From an uncultured Prevotella sp. (GTDB lineage: Bacteria > Bacteroidota > Bacteroidia > Bacteroidales > Bacteroidaceae): 22,420 nucleotides of DNA. Below, in pieces: positions 13,926-20,658 of this stretch; the stretch's first letter is position 1; the number at the start of each line of letters is the position of its first letter. The notes under the pieces are model-generated. The model was not told the DNA's origin. It saw nothing but the letters and a program-made list of their open reading frames with translations, and made no database searches. Where the stretch lies: positions 1-22,420 of the forward strand of contig CAJMAO010000018.1 of assembly GCA_905211345.1 (NCBI GenBank), read 5' to 3'. The position numbers and the translations under genes were made by a program.

Positions 13926-14261
13926 ATGCAGGAGACAAGACAAAACCGCATAGCAAGGCTGCTGCAGAAGGAGCTTAGCCTTATATTCCAGTCGCAGACG
14001 CGCGCCATGCACGGCGTGATGGTGAGCGTTACGCGCTGCCGGGTAAGCCCCGACCTTAGCATCTGCACGGCATACCTGAGCATATTCCCGTCGGAAAAGG
14101 CCGACGAACTGATAAAGAACATCACGGCGAACGAAAAGACCGTGCGCTACGAGTTGGGCACGCGCGTGCGCAACCAGCTGCGCATCATCCCCGAGCTGCG
14201 CTTCTTCGTTGACGATTCACTTGACTATATAGCGCATATCGACGAGCTGCTGAAAAAATGA
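13926..14261 (+). CDS. rbfA: Ribosome-binding factor A
   Basis: 111-residue KH-fold protein that binds the 30S subunit during late 16S rRNA maturation. Family features: the start METxRQ-like MQETRQNRIARLLQKELSLIFQ, the strand MVSVTRCRVSPDLSICTAYLSIFP, and the end LRIIPELRFFVDDSLDYIAHIDELLKK, matching the conserved ELxFxxDxSxxxxxxIxxLL pattern. It overlaps the following permease gene by 4 bp (ATGA), suggesting coupled translation. Pairing of rbfA with this permease is, to my knowledge, common in Bacteroidetes. Confidence 0.95.
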   Translation: MQETRQNRIARLLQKELSLIFQSQTRAMHGVMVSVTRCRVSPDLSICTAYLSIFPSEKADELIKNITANEKTVRYELGTRVRNQLRIIPELRFFVDDSLDYIAHIDELLKK

Positions 14262-15484
14262 ATTTCCCGTTTTACATAGCGCGCCGGTACCTGTTCTCGA
14301 AAAAGAGCACGCACGTAATCAACCTTATCAGCGGCATCAGCGCCGTAGGAGTGGCCGTGGCCACGGCCGCGCTGGTCATCACGTTGAGTGTGTTCAACGG
14401 TTTCCACGACCTCGTGGCGTCGTTCCTCACGGCCTTCGACCCGCAGTTGCAGGTTGTTCCGACGAAGGGTAAGACGGCTCCGGCCGACGACCCGGTGCTC
14501 ATGAAGATACGGGCGCTGCCAGAAGTTGATGTTGCCACGGAGAGCGTCGAGGATCAAGCGTTGGCCGTTTACCGTGACAGGCAGGCCATGGTGACGGTGA
14601 AGGGCGTAGACGACAACTTCGCGGAGCTGACGCATATCAACGAAATACTCTACGGCGACGGCGAGTTCTCGCTGCACGCGGCCAATCTGCAATACGGTAC
14701 GGTAGGCATACGGCTGGCCGACCAGCTTGGCATGACGGCCGACTGGGAGGGCTTTCTCAACATATACGCGCCGCGCCGCGAGGGCCAGCTCGACATGATG
14801 AACCCTACGGAAGGTTTTGTAGAGGATTCGCTTATATCGCCGGGCGTGGTGTTCATGGTGAGGAACGGCAAGTATGACCGCGACTACATAATCACCTCGA
14901 TAGGCTTTGCCCGCAACCTGTTCGGCCAGCAAGGCATGTTGTCACAGCTTGAGTTGAGGCTCAAGCCGGGAAGTGACATCGACGCGGTGAAGGCGGAGAT
15001 GAGGGAAATAGCAGGTGATAAGTACGACGTGCTGGACCGTATGGAGCAGCAGGCTGACACGTTCAGGATAATGAAAATAGAAAAGTTCATAGCCTACATA
15101 TTCCTGACGTTCATCTTGGCCGTGGCCTGCTTCAATATAATAGGCTCGCTCTCGATGCTCATAATAGACAAGAAGGACGACGTGGCAACGCTGCGCAACA
15201 TGGGCGCTACAGACAAGCAGATAACTAGGATATTCTTGTTTGAGGGGCGCATGATTTCGGTTATCGGCGCAGTTGTAGGCATACTGTTCGGCCTGCTGAT
15301 GTGTTGGCTGCAGCAGACTTACGGCTTAGTGGCCTTAGGACAGAGCAGCGGCTCGTTCGTTGTCGACGCTTATCCGGTAAGCGTGCACCCTGAAGATATT
15401 GTAATAGTATTCCTTACGGTTGTAGCCGTAGGCTTTGTCTCGGTGTGGTATCCGGTAAGGTATTTCGCTAAGAGGCTGCTGTAA
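14258..15484 (+). CDS. LolC/LolE-type ABC transporter permease (FtsX/MacB fold)
   Basis: 408-residue inner-membrane protein of the lipoprotein-release type. TM1 is at about residues 22-46 (NLISGISAVGVAVATAALVITLSVF), preceded by the family's FYIARRYLFSKKS. A periplasmic domain of about 220 residues follows, then TM2 at about 273-300 (FIAYIFLTFILAVACFNIIGSLSMLII), the coupling stretch DKKDDVATLRNMGA that contacts the ATPase, TM3 (ISVIGAVVGILFGLLMCW) and TM4 (IVIVFLTVVAVGFVSVWYPV). It probably extracts lipoproteins for transport to the outer membrane, with a LolD-like ATPase encoded elsewhere. It is translationally coupled to rbfA. I leave the symbol blank because LolC and LolE cannot be told apart in this phylum. 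Confidence 0.88.
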   Translation: MNFPFYIARRYLFSKKSTHVINLISGISAVGVAVATAALVITLSVFNGFHDLVASFLTAFDPQLQVVPTKGKTAPADDPVLMKIRALPEVDVATESVEDQALAVYRDRQAMVTVKGVDDNFAELTHINEILYGDGEFSLHAANLQYGTVGIRLADQLGMTADWEGFLNIYAPRREGQLDMMNPTEGFVEDSLISPGVVFMVRNGKYDRDYIITSIGFARNLFGQQGMLSQLELRLKPGSDIDAVKAEMREIAGDKYDVLDRMEQQADTFRIMKIEKFIAYIFLTFILAVACFNIIGSLSMLIIDKKDDVATLRNMGATDKQITRIFLFEGRMISVIGAVVGILFGLLMCWLQQTYGLVALGQSSGSFVVDAYPVSVHPEDIVIVFLTVVAVGFVSVWYPVRYFAKRLL

Positions 15485-15499
15485 AAGTCTAATTAAGAA

Positions 15500-15580
15500 T
15501 TAAGAGTTAAGAATTAAGAAAGTATGATTTATACGGGAAAATATCCGGCAATGCATATTTTCTTAATTCTTGGCTCTTAA
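15500..15580. terminator. Long inverted repeat between convergent genes
   Basis: 22-nt arms at 15500-15521 and 15559-15580 (TTAAGAGTTAAGAATTAAG...), two mismatches, 37-nt loop. The right arm covers the methylase stop codon (15577-15579). It lies between the permease (+) and methylase (-) genes, so could end both transcripts. The left side continues a tandem ATTAAGA run from 15491. It also marks one edge of the AT-rich restriction-modification cassette. Confidence 0.6.
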
Positions 15581-16827
15581 AGATTCTCTCCCGTTTTTTC
15601 CATTATTACAATATATTCGTTGGTCATGGTCGAGACTTTTGCGCCGGGTTTGTTTGTCGGGCTTGTTTTCGATGGCATACGCTTGTTGGGAATCTCCCTG
15701 ACAATGGTATCAATGTGGCTGAACCCGAATTTTGTAAACGTTTCCACGGTGAAGAAGTCCAAAGGTATTTGCACGTTTTTTACAATCCTGTTGCCCACTA
15801 CATAGCAAACGATGCCACCTCGTCTAACTGTTTTAGCGACATTGGATATGGAGTTGTAGTAATCGGTAAGAAACGACACAACCTCTATGTGTCTTTTACC
15901 GTCAACCTCCTTGATTTGTTCCAGTTCAGCCGCGATGGCTTTGGTCTTGAGTGTCTCTGTCTTGCATGATTTGCCGCCCATGAGCGAACTGTCTAAATTT
16001 TTTGCGTCATCAAATCCGAACCATTCATTGGCCCATCTTGAAAATTGTCCGTAAGCTACGGTTGTCTTGCTGTCGCCGTATGGCGGCGAGGTTATTATCA
16101 TGTCGACGCTTCCGTCTGGTAGGATTTCTTTAGGTATGCCATCAACCGTATTGAAGGCGCAAATGGTTGAGTTTCCCGTATTCTCGATACGGTTGAAAGC
16201 CTCCATGCCTGCTATGTTTCTGATAGTTTTCGCCTCGAAAAGTTTGAAGGCATCGGGATTGAATTTTTGTAGTTGGGCTTGCGACATGCGGTATCTTTTG
16301 AACTCGCCGTTGCGTGTAAACGATACTTCGCGCACAACCTCGGACAGTGGAAGTCTGAAAAAGTCAGCGTATTCGTTGCTTTGTTCAATGAGTTGTGACA
16401 GATAAGATAATTTCAGCAGATTGTCTTCCGAATACCAGAATTTTGCATTTGAAATGTGGCTGAAGTCTTTATTCTTGACATCCTTTTTATCGTAAAAAGG
16501 GAAATTTGACTGTAAAATAGAGAAAGCCTCTTGTATTCCCTTAATGTCATAATGGGTTGTTTTTACTTTGGAAATAAGTCTTGCCAACGGGTTTAAGTCT
16601 GTTCCAATGGCGTTGATGCCGGCTATATTGGCTTCAACAAGTGATGTGCCGCTGCCCATATAGGGGTCGAATAACAAGTCGAATTTACCTTCAGGACGGT
16701 AGTTCCTTAATAAAGTGCGAGGAATTTGCGGAATCATCATTGCTGGATAGTTGTGGAAGCAATGGGTAAAATCCTTTGTGTCAGCATCTTTAAAACTCCA
16801 CCTGTCGTCAATAGTCCTTTTATACAT
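15577..16827 (-). CDS. DNA methyltransferase of a type II restriction-modification system (SPPY type)
   Basis: 416-residue amino-methyltransferase. SAM-binding motif I is DPYMGSGTSLVEA (residues 54-66) followed by GTDLNPLA. Catalytic motif IV is TSPPYGDS (246-253), an SPPY form typical of N4-cytosine methylases, though N6-adenine cannot be excluded. About 150 residues between the two motifs, including EVSFTRNGEFKRYRM, probably hold the target-recognition region. The C-terminal third (VRRGGIVCYVVGNRIVK) carries the remaining fold motifs. It is intact and divergent from an HTH gene and a broken MvaI/BcnI-like nuclease, so it probably protects the nuclease's site (a CCNGG-type sequence if the family holds; inference). 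The AT-rich composition suggests acquisition. Confidence 0.92.
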   Translation of the reverse strand: MYKRTIDDRWSFKDADTKDFTHCFHNYPAMMIPQIPRTLLRNYRPEGKFDLLFDPYMGSGTSLVEANIAGINAIGTDLNPLARLISKVKTTHYDIKGIQEAFSILQSNFPFYDKKDVKNKDFSHISNAKFWYSEDNLLKLSYLSQLIEQSNEYADFFRLPLSEVVREVSFTRNGEFKRYRMSQAQLQKFNPDAFKLFEAKTIRNIAGMEAFNRIENTGNSTICAFNTVDGIPKEILPDGSVDMIITSPPYGDSKTTVAYGQFSRWANEWFGFDDAKNLDSSLMGGKSCKTETLKTKAIAAELEQIKEVDGKRHIEVVSFLTDYYNSISNVAKTVRRGGIVCYVVGNRIVKNVQIPLDFFTVETFTKFGFSHIDTIVREIPNKRMPSKTSPTNKPGAKVSTMTNEYIVIMEKTGENL

Positions 16828-16846
16828 TATCTTAAATTCTTAGTGG

Positions 16847-16854
16847 CAAAGGTA
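16847..16854 (-). promoter_or_regulatory. Candidate -7 box of the methylase promoter
   Basis: Minus strand TACCTTTG (TAnnTTTG), 20 nt before the start codon. There is no clean TTTG at -33; the palindrome at 16893-16909 lies just upstream of where it would be. Confidence 0.5.
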
Positions 16855-16892
16855 ATAATTTCTTTATTAAAAAGGGATAAAACAATTCTTTT

Positions 16893-16909
16893 ACTCTCAT
16901 AATGAGAGT
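16893..16909. promoter_or_regulatory. Palindromic operator between methylase and controller genes
   Basis: Perfect palindrome ACTCTCAT-A-ATGAGAGT, the only strong symmetry in the 138-bp divergent spacer. It is well placed to be the binding site (C-box equivalent) of the HTH protein encoded next to it. Confidence 0.6.
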
Positions 16910-16965
16910 GGAGCGATGACGAAAAAGGACTAATTTTAACAAAAATATAAATAAAGATATTACAC

Positions 16966-17256
16966 ATGAAAAGTGAGTTCCAGTTTTCAATTATAACAAA
17001 ATTGAGGCGGTTGCGTGAAGAAAATAATTACAGTCAGTCGCAAATAGCCTCGATTTTAGGTATAAGCAATGGCCAGATGGGTAATATTGAGTCGTTAAAG
17101 TCTCCGCATAAATACACTTTGGATCAGATATATAAAATCTGCAAATTGTTTAAAGTGCCGATAGAGAGAGTTTTTATCAATGACGGAGAGTGTGAATGTG
17201 ATGGTGGCACAGTTGACCTGTTGATTTTAAATATAATAAAATATGAAGAGCGATAA
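16966..17256 (+). CDS. Cro/CI-type HTH protein, putative controller of the restriction-modification system
   Basis: 96 residues. The helix-turn-helix covers about residues 8-62: KLRRLREENNYSQSQIASILGISNGQMGNIESLKSPHKYTLDQIYKICKLFKVPIERVF, with QSQIASILGISNGQMGNIES as the binding core. A tail of about 25 residues (NDGECECDGGTVDLLILNIIKYEER) follows, and its last 14 nt overlap the start of the nuclease gene, so the two are probably translated together. Position and size fit a controller (C) protein; a general XRE regulator is the alternative. The likely operator is at 16893-16909. Confidence 0.85.
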   Translation: MKSEFQFSIITKLRRLREENNYSQSQIASILGISNGQMGNIESLKSPHKYTLDQIYKICKLFKVPIERVFINDGECECDGGTVDLLILNIIKYEER

Positions 17257-17991
17257 GGATAAAATTATTGAGAAATTTCTTGCTGTGAGAGCATTGGGAT
17301 TTGTCAAAAGCAATCGTAAGAATAATACGGGAATAGGCAAGACATTTGAAGATTATGTAGGAGTAGTTGAGAATAACCTTGATGAACCTGATTGTTCGGC
17401 TATGAAATCAAGTCTCATAGGGATGATGTGAACTCTTATATAACGCTTTTCACTAAAACACCAAATTTTCCTAAAAAAGCAAATTTATATTTGAATAGCA
17501 GGTTTGGAATCCCTTATGATGATAATCCTGAACTAAAAAAGTTGCATACGTCAATGTTCGCAAATAAGTTCAACACTTGCGGCGGTAAATATTCTTTCCG
17601 CATGTTGAACGATAGGGCTGATGAAAAGTTGAGAATCGGAGTGTTTGATATTCATTCGAGACAGTTGCTTGACGCGGAAGCTGGTTACACGTATGAGTGC
17701 TTAAGGAAGGTTTTTAAGCATAAATTGCGTAACCTGTTGTATGTCACGGCTGAACGTAAGTATGTGAATAAAGACGAATATTTTTATTTCAATAGGGCGG
17801 AAGTTTATTCAAATCCTACATTTGAAAGGTTCATGGATTTATTGGACGGTGGCCAGATAATGTATGACATACGTATAGGTTCTTACCGGTCTGGCAAAAA
17901 ATACGGAAAGCCACATGATCATGGCAGCGGTTTCAGGATACTTGAGGCAAACATAAAGCAGTTGTATGCCGATAGGGAAGTTTTGTCGTGA
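17243..17991 (+). pseudogene. MvaI/BcnI-family restriction endonuclease, frameshifted in the active site
   Basis: Two overlapping frames make one nuclease. The first (17243 on) reads MKSDKDKIIEKFLAVRALGF, then NTGIGKTFEDYVGVVENNLDEPD, and would continue into unrelated residues and stop at 17431. The other frame, from about 17392, continues LFGYEIKSHRDDVNSYITLF to the stop at 17989-17991. Joining them restores the family pattern GIGKTFE...ENN...PDLFGYEIKS with Glu36, Asp50, Glu55 and Lys57 as the PD-ExK-type active site, and a length of about 249 residues, normal for MvaI/BcnI. Repair needs one extra T at 17391-17394 (GATTG to GATTTG), between catalytic Asp50 and Glu55. As written the product is inactive. 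A sequencing or assembly error in a short T run is possible. Relatives cut CCWGG or CCSGG. Confidence 0.87.
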
Positions 17992-18002
17992 TGTGATAAC
18001 TT

Positions 18003-18030
18003 GGCCGGTATTATTAAGCCCGGCCTTTTT
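18003..18030 (+). terminator. Rho-independent terminator after the restriction endonuclease gene
   Basis: Stem GGCCGG (18003-18008) / CCGGCC (18020-18025), 11-nt loop, directly followed by TTTTT. It lies 12 nt beyond the stop codon. Confidence 0.8.
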
Positions 18031-18067
18031 AATATGGTTTGATAAAGTTTTTCATGGTATGACGTAT

Positions 18068-18079
18068 GTGCGTTCGCAC
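18068..18079 (-). terminator. Small hairpin just after comM
   Basis: GTGCG-TT-CGCAC, immediately beyond the comM stop codon on the minus strand. There is no U-tract, so it may only stabilise the transcript's 3' end. Confidence 0.3.
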
Positions 18080-18081
18080 TG

Positions 18082-19623
18082 TCATCTTTCGGCCCAGTCA
18101 CCCCGGTCAAGGTTGCGGTAGCTTATAGCTTCGGCCAGATGCTGGGGCTGTACGGTCGCGGATGAGTCGAGGTCGGCTATGGTGCGTGCCACTTTTAGTA
18201 TCCTGTTATAGGTCCGGGCCGATAGGTTAAGCCGCTCCATAGCGGTGCGCAGCATATCGATTCCAGCGGCATCGGGTTCGGCGTATTGGTGTATCATGCG
18301 TTCGGTCATCTGTGCGTTGCAGTGTATTCCGCGGTGTTCCTTAAACCGTTGCTCTTGTATTAGCCGTGCTTTTATTACTCTTTCGCGTATGCTTGCGCTG
18401 CTTTCGCCTTGCGTTGAGCGTGAAATGTCCTTGAACGGCACCGGCGTTATTTCTATTTGGATGTCGATGCGATCGAGCAGCGGGCCGCTGATTTTATTCA
18501 AATATCGTTGTATCTGCCCCGGCGTGCATACGCATTTGTGTGTAGGGTCGTTGTAATATCCACAAGGACAGGGGTTCATTGATGCTACGAACATGAACGA
18601 GCAAGGGTATTCAACGGTGTATTTTGCGCGTGAAATGGTTATTTTCCTGTCTTCCAGTGGTTGTCGCAGGACTTCGAGTGTTGACTTGTTGAACTCAGGC
18701 AGTTCGTCGGCAAAGAGCACGCCGTTATGCGCCAGTGAGATTTCCCCGGGCAGGGGGTTGGTTCCTCCGCCGACTAAAGCTACTTGTGATATCGTGTGGT
18801 GTGGGGCGCGGAACGGCCGTTGGGATATTAACGACATGTTTTTGCCGAGCTTTCCGGCCACTGAATGTATTTGCGTTGTTTCAAGACTTTCGGCTAAAGA
18901 CAGCGGTGGTAATATTGACGGGAGGCGTTTAGCCATCATCGATTTACCGCTTCCCGGCGGACCGATCATAATGAGATTATGTCCTCCGGCAGCCGCTACT
19001 TCCATAGCGCGCTTTACATTGTCTTGGCCGCGCACGTCGGCAAAGTCAAGCTCAAACTTGCTTTGTTGCTCGTAAAATTCGCGGCGTGTGTCGATTATGG
19101 TCGGTTCAAAGCCATCTTCGCCATTCAGGAAGCGCATAACGTCGAGTATGTTTTCCATTCCGTAAACGCTAAGGCGGTTTACGACGGCGGCCTCGCAGAT
19201 ATTCTGTTTTGGAACGATAAGTCCTTTGAATTCCTCTTTCCTTGCTTTTATTGCTATGGGCAGGGCTCCTTTTATTGGCTGTATCTTGCCGTCAAGTCCG
19301 AGCTCTCCCATAAGCATGTATTCAGAGAGACGGTCCGTTTTCACCTTGCCTAAGGCGGCAAGTATGCCTATGGCTATAGGCAGGTCGTATCCGCTGCCTT
19401 CTTTGCGCAGGTCGGCTGGCGCCATGTTTATGGTGGTGTCGGTGACGGGAAGTTTTATTTCGTTGTTCTTCAGGGCGGCTACTATGCGGTCGCGGCTTTC
19501 TTTGACGGCTGTGTCGGGCAGCCCCGTGAGATGAAACATCACCCCTTTTGTAATGCTTACTTCGACTGTAACAGTGGTTACTTCCAGTCCGTTGACAGCT
19601 GCGCAATAAGTCTTGACCAGCAT
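18082..19623 (-). CDS. comM: YifB/ComM-family AAA+ ATPase (Mg-chelatase-like)
   Basis: 513 residues, full length for the family. The N-terminal Lon-like (S5-fold) domain is at about 1-170 (GVMFHLTGLPDTAVKESRDRI, GSGYDLPIAIGILAA, GELGLDGKI). The AAA+ core begins at FADVRGQDNVKRAMEVAAAGGHNLIMIGPPGSGKSMMAKRL, with Walker A at 221-228 and Walker B GVLFADELPEF at 301-311. It also has the Cys-rich signature NPCPCGYYNDPTHKCVCTPGQ (350-370) and a C-terminal lid. ComM is a hexameric helicase that drives branch migration during integration of transforming DNA in Vibrio and other bacteria; the wide distribution suggests a general recombination role. It is the last gene of a tight operon, 8 nt after the thioredoxin-like lipoprotein gene. 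Confidence 0.93.
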   Translation of the reverse strand: MLVKTYCAAVNGLEVTTVTVEVSITKGVMFHLTGLPDTAVKESRDRIVAALKNNEIKLPVTDTTINMAPADLRKEGSGYDLPIAIGILAALGKVKTDRLSEYMLMGELGLDGKIQPIKGALPIAIKARKEEFKGLIVPKQNICEAAVVNRLSVYGMENILDVMRFLNGEDGFEPTIIDTRREFYEQQSKFELDFADVRGQDNVKRAMEVAAAGGHNLIMIGPPGSGKSMMAKRLPSILPPLSLAESLETTQIHSVAGKLGKNMSLISQRPFRAPHHTISQVALVGGGTNPLPGEISLAHNGVLFADELPEFNKSTLEVLRQPLEDRKITISRAKYTVEYPCSFMFVASMNPCPCGYYNDPTHKCVCTPGQIQRYLNKISGPLLDRIDIQIEITPVPFKDISRSTQGESSASIRERVIKARLIQEQRFKEHRGIHCNAQMTERMIHQYAEPDAAGIDMLRTAMERLNLSARTYNRILKVARTIADLDSSATVQPQHLAEAISYRNLDRGDWAER

Positions 19624-19631
19624 TATGGATG

Positions 19632-20645
19632 TTAGTTTAGTAGAATTTTTAGTTTAGATTCCAAGTCTTCGGGTTTGATATTTCTCTCGACTACGTGTCC
19701 TTGAGCATTGAACAGCACGTTTTCATTAACGCCGCCGAACGCAAACTGTTCAAGCATCGGGCTTTCGAACATCATTTGGTCACATACTGTTATGGTCGAT
19801 GTCGAGTCGTTTCGCAGTGAGCGTTTGCAGTTCTGGACGCTTGCGTCAAGATTTACGCCCATCAAAGCGAGCTTGTCCCCGTATTCTTCTTTCAGTCGTT
19901 TTAGCCGGTCCCGCATGTTGCGGCTTTCATAGTTCCATTCCGCCCATGTGTAGACTACTGCCACTTTGCCGCTCAGATTGCCGCTTGTGACGTTTTTTCC
20001 GTTGATGTCTTTAGCTGAAAATGAAGGCATTTTAGCGCCAACCGCACATTTCCTCATTGCTTCAATGTATCGCGACATGCGTGCTATCTGTCCGTTCTTT
20101 GGCTGTGCTTTGTATGCAATCTCTATCAGTTGTGATGTCTTTTGCAGGTTTTGTAGCTCGCCGTTCTTCCTGTTTGTGATGAAGTATTTGCGTAGGATGT
20201 ATGTGCTTACGGCAGATTCAGGATTGTTCCTGATGAACTGCTCGGCAAGTTTCAGGACTTCGGGAGGCGACGCTTGTGCTATCTGTTTACGGAAACTGTT
20301 CATCAGTTTGTTTTCGTCTGTTCCCTCAATTTCGATTTCTTTGAGGTGTGAGGCATCGCCTTTTATAGTTACGGATTTTCCCGGTTCGGCGAATATCGGT
20401 TGTTCCGAGAAGTTCGGAAATACGATCATTATCGTGCCGCTTTCCTTGCATGGTGTTTCAAAAGTAAAGCGTCCGCCGTCAACCTTTATCGTATCGATGC
20501 CGTCAAAAACTCCGTCGGGGCTGTAAATATAAAACTCACCTTGGTTTAGGTTGAGTAATCGGCCTTCAAAACTGAAGTAACCCCTGCGTGAACCGCAGGC
20601 AACCAAAACCAAGGTGAGTGTAATAATGTATGTAAGCCGCTTCAT
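19632..20645 (-). CDS. DUF4369 thioredoxin-fold lipoprotein lacking the CxxC site
   Basis: 337-residue lipoprotein: signal peptide with lipobox LVAC (Cys17). A DUF4369 beta domain covers about residues 22-105 (YFSFEGRLLNLNQGEFYIYSPDGVFDGIDTI), a helical linker follows, and a TlpA/AhpC-like thioredoxin fold covers about 203-337 (AKMPSFSAKDINGKNVTSGNLSGKVAVVYTWAEW). Where active TlpA-like proteins have WCxxC, this has W237-N-Y-E-S241, so both cysteines are gone and it cannot act as a dithiol oxidoreductase. It may be a structural or binding protein of the envelope. It starts 13 nt after the OmpA/TPR gene and is followed closely by comM, so the three are co-transcribed. Confidence 0.88.
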   Translation of the reverse strand: MKRLTYIITLTLVLVACGSRRGYFSFEGRLLNLNQGEFYIYSPDGVFDGIDTIKVDGGRFTFETPCKESGTIMIVFPNFSEQPIFAEPGKSVTIKGDASHLKEIEIEGTDENKLMNSFRKQIAQASPPEVLKLAEQFIRNNPESAVSTYILRKYFITNRKNGELQNLQKTSQLIEIAYKAQPKNGQIARMSRYIEAMRKCAVGAKMPSFSAKDINGKNVTSGNLSGKVAVVYTWAEWNYESRNMRDRLKRLKEEYGDKLALMGVNLDASVQNCKRSLRNDSTSTITVCDQMMFESPMLEQFAFGGVNENVLFNAQGHVVERNIKPEDLESKLKILLN

Positions 20646-20658
20646 GCGTCAGCTTTGT

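Noticed and set aside
14225..14932. Antisense open frame over rbfA and the LolC/E-like permease
   Set aside because: It is opposite to strongly conserved coding sequence and has no recognisable domain.
17380..17400. Programmed frameshifting to express the endonuclease
   Set aside because: No slippery heptamer or downstream pseudoknot is evident, and restoration simply needs one T; mutation or error is simpler.
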